Of a stretch of DNA of 64,000 nucleotides, positions 1-9,484 are shown in pieces. The position numbers were made by a program, and so were the translations under genes. Under the pieces are notes generated by a model. That model was not told the DNA's origin. It saw only the letters and a list, made by a program, of their open reading frames with translations, and did not search any database. Source of the stretch: Collinsella ihumii (GTDB lineage Bacteria; Actinomycetota; Coriobacteriia; Coriobacteriales; Coriobacteriaceae); contig NZ_FCOU01000010.1 of assembly GCF_900046475.1 (NCBI RefSeq), positions 62,001-126,000 of the forward strand, read 5' to 3'. Position 1 is the stretch's first letter; each line of letters begins with the position of its first letter.

Positions 1-1536
1 CTGGGCCAAGATGGTGTCACAGCCGGTTCCCATATCGGTCGCGCCGATGGAGAGCGTATAGAAGCCGGTCTCCTCCAGGCGCAGGTCGACCGAGCCGATG
101 TCGATGCGCGCGATGGCGGAACCCTGCATGGACAGCGCGCAGCCGAGCGCGCGCACGCGGTCGCCCAGGTCGCGACGGAGCGGCTTGTCCTTCCAGCCGA
201 TCATCTCCATCGCGCGCTCGAGGCACGCCGACACGCCGCACGAGTACAGCACGTTGTCGTCGTACTGGGCCAGGCGCTCGCCCTCCTGGACGAGGTTCTT
301 GAGGCGCAGCTCGCAGGGGTCCATGCCCAGGCGGTCCGCCAGCTCGTTGACGGCCGACTCGACGGCGAACAGGCCCTGCGTGGCGCCGTAGCCGCGGTAG
401 GCCCCGGCGGGCATGGTGTTGGAGTACACGACGTCGAAGGCGAACCGGCTCGCCAGCGCGCGGTTGTACAGCGGCAGGCTCTTGTGGCCGGACAGGCCGA
501 CCGTCGTGGGGCCGTGCTCGCCGTATGCGCCCTGGTTGGAGAGCGTATACAGGTCGATCGCCACGATCGTGCCGTCGTTTTTGGCGCCGAGGCGCACGTG
601 CATCCGCATCTCGTGGCGCGAGTTGGACGAGCTGAACGTCTCCTCGCGCGTGTAGACGATCTTGGAGGGGCGCCCGGTCTTGTAGGTGACGAACGCGCAG
701 AAGATCTCGTTGCAGCCGCTCTGCTTGGCGCCGAAGCCGCCGCCGATGCGCGGCTTAATCACGCGCACGCGCGACTGCGGGATGTCGAGGGCGTTGGCCA
801 CCATGCGGCGCACGTGGAAGGGCACCTGCGTGGAGGAGGTCACCGTGATGCGGCCGTAGGCGTCGAGCTCGGCGAAGGAGCGGAACGTCTCCATCATGCC
901 CTGGTTGTCCGCAAGCGTGTGGTAGGTCTCGTCCACCACGATGTCGGCCTGCGCGAAGGCGGTGTCGAGGTCCCCGTGCTCCGAGAGGCCGGAGGCCACG
1001 ACGTTGTGCATGCGGTCGTTGTTGATCCATGCGCCGTTGACGTGGTAGTTGTCCTCGGTGTGGATGACGATGGGGTTGTTCTTCGCCTTCGTGAAGTCGA
1101 GCACGGGCTCCATGACCTCGTAGTCGACCTTGATGAGCTTGAGCGCGCGGGCGGCGGCGTCATCGTTCTCGGCGGCGACGATGGCGACCTCGTCGCCCAC
1201 GTAGCGCACGGTCCGGTCGAGGATCAGGCGGTCGTAGGGGCTCGCCTCGGGATAGGACTGGCCGGCGAGCGTGAAGCGGCGGTCGGGGACGTCCCTATAG
1301 GTGTAGACGGCGACCACGCCGGGCACCTTCTCCGCGCGCGACGTGTCGATGTCGCGGATGCGGGCGAAGGCGTGCGGGCTGTGCAGAATCTTGACGCTCA
1401 GCACGTCCGCCGGGGCGAGGTCGTTCGTGAACAGGGGCTTGCCGGACAGAAGCGCCGCGGCGTCGCGCTTCACGGCGCGGGAGCCGACGTGGGTGAGGTT
1501 TTCGCGCTCGCTTTCCCGCGTGACGATCATGCTCAT
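1..1536 (-). CDS. Xanthine dehydrogenase-type molybdenum hydroxylase, Mo-binding subunit (C-terminus outside window)
   Basis: Large molybdopterin-binding subunit of a xanthine/purine hydroxylase that oxidises an N-heterocycle in the cytoplasm. About 512 codons are present; family members run to about 770, so the 3' part lies before base 1. The ATG at 1536 begins MSMIVTRESE. An aldehyde-oxidase a/b-hammerhead domain (SGKPLFTNDLAPADVLSVKI) is followed by the Mo-binding region with IGGGFGAKQSG, the equivalent of the GGGFGGK loop. The 2Fe-2S and FAD subunits lie directly upstream, 3 nt away, giving the usual three-subunit operon. The selenium genes at 8-11 kb and mod/moe genes at 21-27 kb suggest a selenium-dependent molybdenum hydroxylase; the substrate (xanthine or another purine) cannot be read from sequence. 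Confidence 0.9.
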   Translation of the reverse strand, partial: MSMIVTRESERENLTHVGSRAVKRDAAALLSGKPLFTNDLAPADVLSVKILHSPHAFARIRDIDTSRAEKVPGVVAVYTYRDVPDRRFTLAGQSYPEASPYDRLILDRTVRYVGDEVAIVAAENDDAAARALKLIKVDYEVMEPVLDFTKAKNNPIVIHTEDNYHVNGAWINNDRMHNVVASGLSEHGDLDTAFAQADIVVDETYHTLADNQGMMETFRSFAELDAYGRITVTSSTQVPFHVRRMVANALDIPQSRVRVIKPRIGGGFGAKQSGCNEIFCAFVTYKTGRPSKIVYTREETFSSSNSRHEMRMHVRLGAKNDGTIVAIDLYTLSNQGAYGEHGPTTVGLSGHKSLPLYNRALASRFAFDVVYSNTMPAGAYRGYGATQGLFAVESAVNELADRLGMDPCELRLKNLVQEGERLAQYDDNVLYSCGVSACLERAMEMIGWKDKPLRRDLGDRVRALGCALSMQGSAIARIDIGSVDLRLEETGFYTLSIGATDMGTGCDTILAQ

Positions 1537-1539
1537 GGG

Positions 1540-2100
1540 CTACTCCCCCTCTCCGGAGACGATGGTTCCCGCCCACGCGCCCTCGGGCGCCGGCGCCGAC
1601 TCGAAGCGGCTCGCCATATAGCGGCGGATGGCGCGGCGCTGGCTCGTGTATCCCGTGCAGCGGCACAGGTTGCCGGCGAGATAGGAGTCCATGTCGGCAT
1701 CGGTGGGCATATACGCCTGCTCGCCCGCCGCCTCGGCGCGCTCGCGGATCTCGCGCTCCATGGCGAGCACGTTCATGATGAGGCCCGGGGAGCAGAATCC
1801 GCACTGCTCGGCGCCCTCCTCGGCCATGCAGCGGGCAAAATCGGCGGACTGCTCCTGCAGGCCCTCGAGCGTGGTGACGGCGTGGCCGTTCGCGCGCGCC
1901 ATAGGCACGGCGCACGACAGCACCGCGCGGCCGTCGAGCCACACCGTGCACAGGCCGCAGTTCGTCGTCTCGCAGGCACACTTCACGGATTTGCAGCCGT
2001 GGTCGCGCACGAAGGCGAGCAGCGACATGTCGGGCGCCACCTCGGCGGCGACCTTCTTGCCGTTCAGGTTGATCGTGACATCCATCAGCTTTCCGCTCAT
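1540..2100 (-). CDS. Molybdenum hydroxylase 2Fe-2S subunit
   Basis: Iron-sulfur electron-transfer subunit of the molybdenum hydroxylase, passing electrons from the Mo centre to the FAD subunit. The 186-aa protein has both expected clusters. The plant-ferredoxin-type cluster uses C43, C48, C51 and C63 (CETTNCGLC then C after 11 residues). The second, all-helical cluster uses C100, C103, C146 and C148 (QCGFC and NLCRCTGY). The start at 2100 gives MSGKLMDVTI and overlaps the stop of the FAD gene (ATGA), indicating translational coupling. Longer upstream starts are possible but would run into the neighbour. Domain order and length are normal for XdhC/CoxS-type small subunits. Confidence 0.95.
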   Translation of the reverse strand: MSGKLMDVTINLNGKKVAAEVAPDMSLLAFVRDHGCKSVKCACETTNCGLCTVWLDGRAVLSCAVPMARANGHAVTTLEGLQEQSADFARCMAEEGAEQCGFCSPGLIMNVLAMEREIRERAEAAGEQAYMPTDADMDSYLAGNLCRCTGYTSQRRAIRRYMASRFESAPAPEGAWAGTIVSGEGE

Positions 2101-2948
2101 CGAATCGCCTCCTCGCGGGTGCACGCGGCAAGCGCCGCCTGGTAAGCCTCGGTCGAGGCGTAGTGTGCCGCCTGTACGATGGAACGGGCCGTGAGCGCGC
2201 CGGCAAGGTGACGGCGGTAGCGCTCGGAACCCCACATGTTGGAACTGTAGGCAAGGCCGCGGACCGCCTCGACGGCGCGCGCGATCTCATCGGCGGTCGG
2301 CTCGGCAGAGCTCACGCCGAGCGCCTCGCCGGCAAGCAGGCGCGCCTTCGCCGGACGAGATCCGACGGCGACGTGCCAGGTGCCGTCCCAGCGCGCCGCG
2401 CACACGTTGATGGTCGAAAAATCGGTCGCCGCCTTGCGCAGGCACTGATAGGACGCCAGGTAGTCGTGCTTCTTCACGATGACGTGGGTCAGGACGTCGA
2501 GCTCGTAGGGCATATCGATGAAGGTGGCGAGGGGAACGCGGCCGGCTCCGACGAGCTCGACCTCAGAGTCGAGCGCGAGCAGCGCGCAGATCACATCCGA
2601 GAAGCCGAAGCGCCCGAACACGCTGCCGCCGACGGTCGCGAGCTGGCGGAACTGCACGCCCACGATGTCGTGGACCGCTGCGTTGAGCACGTTTCCCGTA
2701 CGGTAGTTGAAATCCGCCGCGCACTCGAGGTCGCGCAGCGTCACGTAGGCACCGATACGGTACTCGTCCTCGGTCTCCTCGATCTTGTCGAGACCGCAGT
2801 CCGACAGATCGATCACGCAGGGCACGGTGCGGTCGGACAGGCGCATCCACATACCGCCTCCCATGACCTGCGCCCCCTTGCGGAAGCGGAGCACCTCGAG
2901 GGCGTCCTCGACGTTCGCCGCCCGGACGTATCTTCCGAATCTGAGCAT
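2097..2948 (-). CDS. Molybdenum hydroxylase FAD-binding subunit
   Basis: FAD-binding (CO dehydrogenase medium-chain type) subunit that takes electrons from the 2Fe-2S subunit. The 283-aa length is normal. The N-terminal half carries the FAD-binding segment with GGGMWMRL, and ATVGGSVFGRFGFSD lies in the pyrophosphate-binding region. The C-terminal domain is the usual CO_deh_flav_C fold. The ATG at 2948 follows a strong GGGGGAGG ribosome-binding site, so it was preferred over upstream starts. It is the first gene of the three-subunit operon; the promoter should lie between 2949 and 3312. Gene order FAD, 2Fe-2S, Mo is common in clostridial and coriobacterial purine hydroxylases. Confidence 0.92.
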   Translation of the reverse strand: MLRFGRYVRAANVEDALEVLRFRKGAQVMGGGMWMRLSDRTVPCVIDLSDCGLDKIEETEDEYRIGAYVTLRDLECAADFNYRTGNVLNAAVHDIVGVQFRQLATVGGSVFGRFGFSDVICALLALDSEVELVGAGRVPLATFIDMPYELDVLTHVIVKKHDYLASYQCLRKAATDFSTINVCAARWDGTWHVAVGSRPAKARLLAGEALGVSSAEPTADEIARAVEAVRGLAYSSNMWGSERYRRHLAGALTARSIVQAAHYASTEAYQAALAACTREEAIR

Positions 2949-3312
2949 TCCTCCCCCATCCCTCAAGATAGGTCGATTCCTTGACAGAACCCGATAAGTG
3001 TAGCGGAGCGACACAACATATGCGCCCATGCGTCGGTGCAAGCACAAAATACGCGCCCGACCGTGCGCCTCTCGGTGCGCCGGGTGCCGAAGTTGGCAAA
3101 AAACGACCCCATCCCCGACGGCCCCGACCGATGGCCCAAAAAAGTACCTGCTGCGATAAATCCTCGTTTCCAACGTTGCGGTTCGGTTTCCGGCCGGATG
3201 CGAGAAGGATTCGCACCGGTTACGATTCGGGTTTTCGAAATCCAGCTCCCGGATTCGCTAAGACCCCATGCCATCATGGCCGCGTCCTGCACATCCGAAC
3301 AAAGGAGTGACC
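2949..3312. other. Divergent intergenic region between the hydroxylase operon and amt
   Basis: No gene seen. It must hold the promoter of the minus-strand hydroxylase operon and the plus-strand amt promoter. The amt ribosome-binding site AAAGGAG is at 3301-3308. No riboswitch or clear palindromic operator was recognised. Confidence 0.5.
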
Positions 3313-4587
3313 ATGTTCGACAGCGGCTCCACTGCCTTCATGCTCGTCTGCACCATGCTCGTGTTCCTCATGACACCGGGCCTGGCGTTCTTCTACGGCG
3401 GCCTGGCGCGCCGGAAGAACGTCGTGAACACGATGCTCATGTGCTTCGGCATCATCGGGCTCGTCGGCATCCTATGGGTTGTCGCGGGCTGGTCGTTCGC
3501 CTACGGCGGCGACGGCTCGCTCTCGTTCTTCGGGGGCTTTGACCAGATGCTCGCGTTGCCGACCGTATCCGACCTGCTCGCCGAGACGAGCAACCCGCCC
3601 GCCGACGCGACCTACCCCGGCGTCGTCGATATCGCCTTCCAGATGGCCTTCGCCATGATCACCTCGGCGATCGTGACCGGCTCGCTCGCCGGACGCGCGC
3701 GCTTCGGGTTCATCGCCCTGTTCATGGGCATCTGGGTGCTCGTGGTCTACGCGCCGCTCGCCCATATGGTCTGGGGCGGCGACGGATCGCTCATCGGTGA
3801 CGTCATCGGAGCCCTCGATTTCGCGGGCGGCGACGTCGTGCACATCTCCTCGGGCGTGACCGGCCTCATCCTCTGCCTCATGGTGGGCGGGCGCCGCGGA
3901 TTCGGCGTCATGAGCTACCGTCCGCACAACGTGCCGTTCGTCGCCCTCGGCGCTGGGCTGCTGTGGTTCGGCTGGTTCGGCTTCAACGGCGGTTCCGCCT
4001 TCGCGGCCGACGGCATCGCCGCGCTGGCGGTGCTCAACACGGTGACCGCGAGCGCCGCGGGCCTGGCCTCGTGGATGGTGGTCGAGCGCGTCTGCACCGG
4101 CAAACCCACCCTCGTGGGCGCGAGCACCGGTTTGGTGGCGGGCCTCGTGGTGGTCACGCCGGGCGCCGGCTTCGTCGAGCCCTGGGCGGCTCTCGTCATG
4201 GGCGCCATCGTGTCCCCCGTGTGCTACCTGGCCATCTCGCACCTCAAGGCCCGCTTCGGCTATGACGACGCGCTCGATGCGTTCGGCTGCCACGGGGTGG
4301 GCGGCATCCTGGGCGGCGTACTCACGGGCCTGTTCTGCGTGCCCGAGCTCTCGTGGACCGAGCACGGCGGCCTCATCTACACCGGCGACCCCGCGCTGCT
4401 CATCGACCAGATCCTCGGCATCGCGGTGACCCTGGTCATCGTGGTTGCGCTCGACCTCGTCATCGCCTTCGTCGTGCGCGCGCTGATGGGCGGTAAGGTC
4501 AGGGTGGACGAAGCCGTCGAGGCGCTGGGCCTCGACGTCGCCGAGCACGGCGAGAGCGCGTACCCGGCGTTCAGCGGATTGGACTGA
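3313..4587 (+). CDS. amt: Ammonium transporter (Amt family)
   Basis: Integral membrane channel for NH4+/NH3 uptake under nitrogen limitation. The 424-aa protein shows the Amt signature in order: FFYGGLARRKN after TM1, HISSGVTGLI, WFGWFGFNGGSAFAADG, and DAFGCHGVGGILGG late in the protein (the second pore histidine region). About 11 hydrophobic segments are visible and there is no long extra C-terminal domain. The ATG at 3313 lies 5 nt after AAAGGAG. A PII-family gene follows 154 nt downstream on the same strand, the classic amtB-glnK arrangement in which PII blocks the channel from the cytoplasmic side. Confidence 0.95.
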   Translation: MFDSGSTAFMLVCTMLVFLMTPGLAFFYGGLARRKNVVNTMLMCFGIIGLVGILWVVAGWSFAYGGDGSLSFFGGFDQMLALPTVSDLLAETSNPPADATYPGVVDIAFQMAFAMITSAIVTGSLAGRARFGFIALFMGIWVLVVYAPLAHMVWGGDGSLIGDVIGALDFAGGDVVHISSGVTGLILCLMVGGRRGFGVMSYRPHNVPFVALGAGLLWFGWFGFNGGSAFAADGIAALAVLNTVTASAAGLASWMVVERVCTGKPTLVGASTGLVAGLVVVTPGAGFVEPWAALVMGAIVSPVCYLAISHLKARFGYDDALDAFGCHGVGGILGGVLTGLFCVPELSWTEHGGLIYTGDPALLIDQILGIAVTLVIVVALDLVIAFVVRALMGGKVRVDEAVEALGLDVAEHGESAYPAFSGLD

Positions 4588-4741
4588 TCGTGAGCCGCTC
4601 CATGATGCGATCCCCGATTCCCGCGGCCCTGCTCATCCGTCGCGTCCGCTCGCTCGCGTTCGGACGCGCCGCCGCGCACGGGGAAGCCGCGCACAGGGGC
4701 GGGTGCCGACACAACGACGAAACGAGAAGGAAGGAAGCGAA

Positions 4742-5080
4742 ATGAAAAGAATCACCGCGATCGTTCGCGCCGAGAAGCTCGAGGCACTGAAGGACGCGCT
4801 GTTCGCCGCAGACGTCCGCGGCATGACCATCGTCCAGGTGATGGGCTGCGGCAACCAGCACGGGTGGAAGGAGTACGTGCGCGGCACCGAAGTCCTTCTT
4901 AACACCATCCCCAAGGTGCAGTTCGACCTCGTGGTACAGGAGTCGCAGGTAGATGAGGTGATCGAGGTCATCTGCAGCGCCGCGCGCACCGGCGAGGTGG
5001 GCGACGGCAAGATCTTCGTGGCACCCGTCGAGGAAGTCGTCCGCATCCGGACGGGCGAACGGGGCGCCTCCGCGCTGTAG
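4742..5080 (+). CDS. PII nitrogen regulatory protein, T-loop lacking Tyr51
   Basis: Trimeric signal-transduction protein that senses ATP/ADP and 2-oxoglutarate and normally plugs the adjacent Amt channel. The 112-aa length is typical. The C-terminal PII signature is intact (TGEVGDGKIFVAPVEEVVRIRTGE). In the T-loop, the canonical RGAEY is RGTEV here, so the uridylylation site Tyr51 is Val51. Covalent modification at that residue is therefore not possible, and regulation is probably only by ligand binding. The ATG at 4742 follows GAAGGAAG. It is probably co-transcribed with amt. Confidence 0.93.
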   Translation: MKRITAIVRAEKLEALKDALFAADVRGMTIVQVMGCGNQHGWKEYVRGTEVLLNTIPKVQFDLVVQESQVDEVIEVICSAARTGEVGDGKIFVAPVEEVVRIRTGERGASAL

Positions 5081-5230
5081 TTGCACGGGCCGCCCGCGCC
5101 TCGCATCGGGATTCCCGGCGCGGGGCGCGAGGGTCCGCGCCCGCCATGGGGACGCCGCGATTCATCCCGCACTCGGCGCCCGGCACGGTAGATGCCGGAT
5201 GCGGGACGAATCGCAGCGTTCCTTCGCTGA

Positions 5231-5261
5231 GTTGGTTGGGGACGGGTTCTTTCCAACCCAT
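5231..5261 (+). repeat. Dispersed repeat A, copy 1
   Basis: GTTGGTTGGGGACGGGTTCT followed by TTCCAACCCAT. One of six intergenic copies of a motif reading roughly TGGGTTG, then GGGGACGGGTTC, then CAACCCAT. Its ends can pair. Confidence 0.75.
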
Positions 5262-5268
5262 GCTCGAC

Positions 5269-5421
5269 GTCGCGACGGTTTCTGCGGGAAGCTCAGACGA
5301 AATATGCATGTCGATTCGAGCATTATGCAGAACCACGAGGTGAGCGGCCATGTCGTATTGGCCGTTATGCAGATTGTCCCTGCCGTTCCCGCAGAATCCG
5401 TCGCGACGTTTTCTGCGGGAA
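5269..5421. repeat. Three copies of a 22-bp repeat with GTCGCGAC end
   Basis: Copies at 5269-5290 (plus), 5386-5407 (minus) and 5400-5421 (plus) share GTCGCGACG, then TTTCTGCGGGAA with one or two differences. The last two overlap head to head at the palindrome GTCGCGAC. Partial matches to the CTGCGGGAA half occur near 14157. Confidence 0.6.
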
Positions 5422-5583
5422 GACGCCGCAACGCCCCGAGCGCCCGGAATGCAAATCGGGGACGTACCTTCCGCATGCACTTTTGCACGCCGGGGACACC
5501 CCTTCGGTGCGCTTGCACGAGTCCCTGTATCCACGGTGGCATAACAGGGACTTTCATGAATTACCTCCGCGGAGCGGGCCCTG

Positions 5584-5662
5584 TGACACAAAGCGGACCG
5601 TTTGGCACGCTAACTCCTTTTACAGACCCCCTTTAGCGTGCCAAACGGTCCGCTTTGTGTCA
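5584..5662. repeat. 29-bp perfect inverted repeat
   Basis: Left arm 5584-5612 begins TGACACAAAGCGG and ends GGCACGCTA; right arm 5634-5662 is its exact reverse complement, with a 21-bp spacer. It would form a very stable hairpin. It is not followed by a T-tract on either strand. Confidence 0.85.
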
Positions 5663-5703
5663 TCGGCACCTCTTCGCCCTTCTCGTAAGACACGAAATCT
5701 GCC

Positions 5704-5790
5704 CGTATGCGCGCGATGGGCAAACCGCACTGCAAAACCCCAGGTTAGAGGGGGTCATTGTTTCTTGAAAATGAATTTGGCATCAAATCG
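5704..5790 (+). repeat. Dispersed repeat D, copy 1
   Basis: A block of about 85 bp running from GTATGCGCGCGATGGGC, through TGCAAAACCCCAGG, to ATGAATTTGGCATCAA. It aligns along its whole length with 13054-13131 in reverse orientation. Confidence 0.65.
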
Positions 5791-5910
5791 GGAAGTATGA
5801 ATAGCAAGCGGTCATATCTGACAAGTCTGTGACCTGCGAGTTCTTTGACCGACCGATCCCGGAGGCCTCTTCCGGAGTCTCAGAACCGCCCCCAGGCGGC
5901 CCTTATTGCC

Positions 5911-5998
5911 CTATATTTGATACCAAATTCAAAACGAAGCGCCCGCGCACCTTGATAAAACCTTTAACCAAGGTGCGTTTTCGCATACGGGCGGATAC
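5911..5998 (-). repeat. Dispersed repeat C, copy 1
   Basis: Read on the minus strand: GTATCCGCCCG, CGCACCTTGG, AAAGGTTTTATCAAG, TTGAATTTGGTATCAA. About 88 bp, largely identical to 12840-12922 in plus orientation. Confidence 0.7.
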
Positions 5999-6040
5999 AG
6001 CCGCCTCTTCACGCACTCCGGGAGCCCGGTCGGCGCTTCC

Positions 6041-6241
6041 CTAGTTGATGAGCATGCGCTTCATGGGCTTATGGCACACCCGGCACTCCGGGGTCGAGCC
6101 AAACATGTACTCGACCGTCCTGCCGCATGCGGGGCACACGAAGGTCACGGGAAACCTCGCCCCAAAGAACCCGCCGGAAGCCTCGTTCAGCTCGTCGTCG
6201 GACAGCTCCTCGCCCTGCACGCGATCCCTCTCGTCAGCCAT
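6041..6241 (-). CDS. 66-aa peptide with double-glycine-type leader and Cys-rich (zinc-ribbon-like) core
   Basis: Small protein of unknown function. The N-terminal 24 residues (MADERDRVQGEELSDDELNE then ASGG) match the ELSD-E-L-x-x-x-x-GG pattern of leader peptides cleaved by C39-peptidase exporters. The remaining 42 residues are FFGARFPVTFVCPACGRTVE, then C-x-x-C near the end (CRVCHKP), i.e. two CxxC pairs like a zinc ribbon. The ATG at 6241 has GGAGG five bases upstream, so it was chosen over in-frame upstream starts. No exporter, protease or modification enzyme is nearby; the neighbour is gdhA. It could be a bacteriocin-like precursor with distant export genes, or a small metal-binding protein with a chance leader-like motif. 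Confidence 0.7.
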   Translation of the reverse strand: MADERDRVQGEELSDDELNEASGGFFGARFPVTFVCPACGRTVEYMFGSTPECRVCHKPMKRMLIN

Positions 6242-6371
6242 ATGCCCCTCCATCTCGCACGTATCGATCGTTGCGAGCCGCGCTGCCGCAGCCCTCTCGA
6301 CCGTCCTCATGATACAAACCGAGAGGCCCGCAGCGGGCAGCGCCGGAATGAAAGCCTCGCATTCGGAACGA

Positions 6372-6408
6372 ATGGGCGCCCCGCACCAACCAGGTGCGGG
6401 GCGCCCAT
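6372..6408 (-). terminator. Hairpin downstream of gdhA
   Basis: A 16-bp perfect stem (6372-6387 with 6393-6408, left arm ATGGGCGCCCCGCACC) and 5-nt loop lie 50 bp past the gdhA stop. There is only a weak T-rich tail (ATTCGTTCC), so it may act as a terminator or as a 3'-end stabiliser. Confidence 0.6.
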
Positions 6409-6459
6409 CATCTCAGACGTGTTGCGATCGGCAGAATCGCTGCGATATGCCTCGGGCCG

Positions 6460-7986
<1,527 letters not shown>

Positions 7987-8010
7987 TTATTACGCGCCCG
8001 AAACATCTTT

Positions 8011-8056
8011 GGGTCATCTGGGGACGGGTTGAAACGAACCCGTCCCCAGATGACCC
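8011..8056. repeat. Dispersed repeat A, copy 2, forming a perfect 20-bp hairpin
   Basis: Left arm 8011-8030 (GGGTCATCTGGGGACGGGTT), 6-nt loop GAAACG, right arm 8037-8056. Here the repeat is a perfect palindrome. It lies 13 bp beyond the selD stop and could end selD transcription. Confidence 0.85.
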
Positions 8057-8068
8057 ATGCCTGGAAGG

Positions 8069-9118
8069 CTATCTCACGATGACGCGCGAGCCGCCCTCGT
8101 ACGCCCCGACCGCTCCGATGCGCTGGACGGCGGGGACGGCAGGAGACGCCGCCTTGAGCGCGGCCTCGAGCGCGTCCGCGTCATCGGGATGCACGGAGAA
8201 CAGCAGGCCGCCGGAGGTCTGCGGGTCGAACAGCACGTCGGCTACGGCCAGCGGGACCGAATCGGCGATGCTCACCTCGGCCTCGGCATAGCGGCGGTTG
8301 CGGTACACGCCCGCGGGGAGGATGCCCATGGCGGCGTAATCGAGCACGCCCGGCAGGAATTCGAACGCCGTCGAATCCAGCGTGACCTGGGTGTCGGAGC
8401 CCTGCGCCAGCTCGAGTGTGTGCCCGAGCACGGCGAAGCCCGTGATGTCGGTGCAGGCGTGCACGCGATACGGGCGCGCCGCCTCGGCCGCCGCGCGGTT
8501 GAGCGTGCTCATGACCCGCTCGACGAGCTCGCGCTCGTCCTCCCCCGCGATCCCACCTTTGAGCGCCGTGGTCAGCACGCCGATACCGACCGGCTTGGTG
8601 TAGATGAGCACGTCGCCGACCTGCGCGGTGTCGTTGCGCAGAAGCTTTGCCGGATCGATGACGCCGGTGACGGACAGGCCGTATTTCGGCTCATCGTCGT
8701 AAATGCTGTGCCCGCCCGCGACGATGGCGCCCGCCTCGGCGACCTTGGTGGCGCCGCCGCGCAGTATCTCGCGCACCGCGTCTTTGGGCATGCTCTCGGG
8801 CACCGCCATGATGTTCAGCGCCGTGATGGGGCGGCCGCCCATCGCGTAGATGTCGGACAGGGCGTTTGCCGCCGCGATCTGCCCGAACGTGAACGGATCG
8901 TCGGCGATGGGCGGGAAGAAGTCGAGCGTCTGCACGATGGCGAGGTCGTCGCGCAGCCGGTAGACCGCCGCATCGTCCGCATGGTCGAAGCCCACGAGCA
9001 GGTTGGGGTCGCGCATATCGGGAAAGCCCTCGAACAGGCTCGCGAGCTCGCCTGCGCCCACCTTGGCCCCGCACCCGGCGCAGTCGGCGAGCTTCGTCAG
9101 TTTGACCTTGGTTTCCAT
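8069..9118 (-). CDS. selD: Selenide, water dikinase
   Basis: Makes selenophosphate from selenide and ATP, the activated selenium donor. 349 aa, normal length. The N-terminal glycine-rich loop LADCAGCGAKVGAG contains the catalytic Cys in GCGAK (not Sec); later come the ATP/Mg motifs FDHADDAAVYRL, DFFPPIADDPFTFGQIAAAN, ALSDIYAMGG and GGHSIYDDEPKYGLSVTG. The ATG at 9118 follows AAGGAAGG. It is the last gene of a minus-strand group with DUF3343, a class V aminotransferase and yedF. That set, without selA/selB nearby, is the signature of selenium use in a labile cofactor of molybdenum hydroxylases (Haft and Self; Zhang and Gladyshev), so it likely serves the xdh operon. Confidence 0.96.
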   Translation of the reverse strand: METKVKLTKLADCAGCGAKVGAGELASLFEGFPDMRDPNLLVGFDHADDAAVYRLRDDLAIVQTLDFFPPIADDPFTFGQIAAANALSDIYAMGGRPITALNIMAVPESMPKDAVREILRGGATKVAEAGAIVAGGHSIYDDEPKYGLSVTGVIDPAKLLRNDTAQVGDVLIYTKPVGIGVLTTALKGGIAGEDERELVERVMSTLNRAAAEAARPYRVHACTDITGFAVLGHTLELAQGSDTQVTLDSTAFEFLPGVLDYAAMGILPAGVYRNRRYAEAEVSIADSVPLAVADVLFDPQTSGGLLFSVHPDDADALEAALKAASPAVPAVQRIGAVGAYEGGSRVIVR

Positions 9119-9214
9119 AGGACCTTCCTTCCTCGCCGCGCCCCGCGCGGCGCGCGGCCGGCTCCCGTGCAGGCCCTCAAGGGCCCGCTCGCACGGGGCC
9201 GCGCTGTGGGTGGA

Positions 9215-9457
9215 TTACAGCACGAGGGCGTAGATGCCCTCGGGAACGAGATGCCCGGCGACCGAGGCCTCGAACGCCGCGAGCACCGCCTCGTCATGCG
9301 GCATGGACCACGCCATGCCGCATTCGGAATCGATCTCGACGGGCAGCGGGATGATGCGCCCCTCGACCCCGGCCTCACGGCACAGGCGCTCGGCTTCCAT
9401 CGCATCGAACGTGCTGGAGAACGAGGCGACGTAGCGCTCGGTCCTTACACGACCCAT
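9215..9457 (-). CDS. DUF3343 (putative Se/S carrier-like) protein
   Basis: An 80-aa protein with the DUF3343 pattern: an N-terminal strand YVASFSSTFDAMEAERLCRE followed by GVEGRIIPLPVEIDSECGMA, where the single conserved Cys lies, and a hydrophobic end. DUF3343 genes occur beside selD and yedF in genomes with selenium-dependent molybdenum hydroxylases and have been proposed as Se/S carriers; the biochemical role is not established. The ATG at 9457 is preceded by AAAGGGGG at 4-5 nt; an upstream ATG at 9472 has no comparable site. It lies between selD and the aminotransferase on the same strand. Confidence 0.85.
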   Translation of the reverse strand: MGRVRTERYVASFSSTFDAMEAERLCREAGVEGRIIPLPVEIDSECGMAWSMPHDEAVLAAFEASVAGHLVPEGIYALVL

Positions 9458-9484
9458 CGGACCCCCTTTCACACAGCTCGAAGA

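Larger units (their letters stand above)
5081..6040. other. 960-bp gene-free region made of dispersed repeats
   Basis: No believable coding region was found. The stretch is a patchwork of repeated blocks that recur at 12.5-13.3 kb and 14.0-14.1 kb, listed separately: the 31-bp repeat A copy, a GTCGCGAC-containing 22-mer in three copies, a 29-bp perfect inverted repeat and two blocks of 85-90 bp. A segment near 5447-5510 (TGCAAATCGGGGAC, then GGGGACACCCCTT) recurs in reverse at about 13180-13210. Confidence 0.7.

Noticed and set aside
484..2145. Long plus-strand open frame (553 codons) over the hydroxylase genes
   Set aside because: Antisense to three well-supported subunit genes; composition (Arg/Ala/His/Val-rich) is typical of a GC-rich shadow frame.
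8069..9118. Selenocysteine in SelD
   Set aside because: The active-site codon is Cys (GCGAK loop) and no in-frame TGA occurs there.
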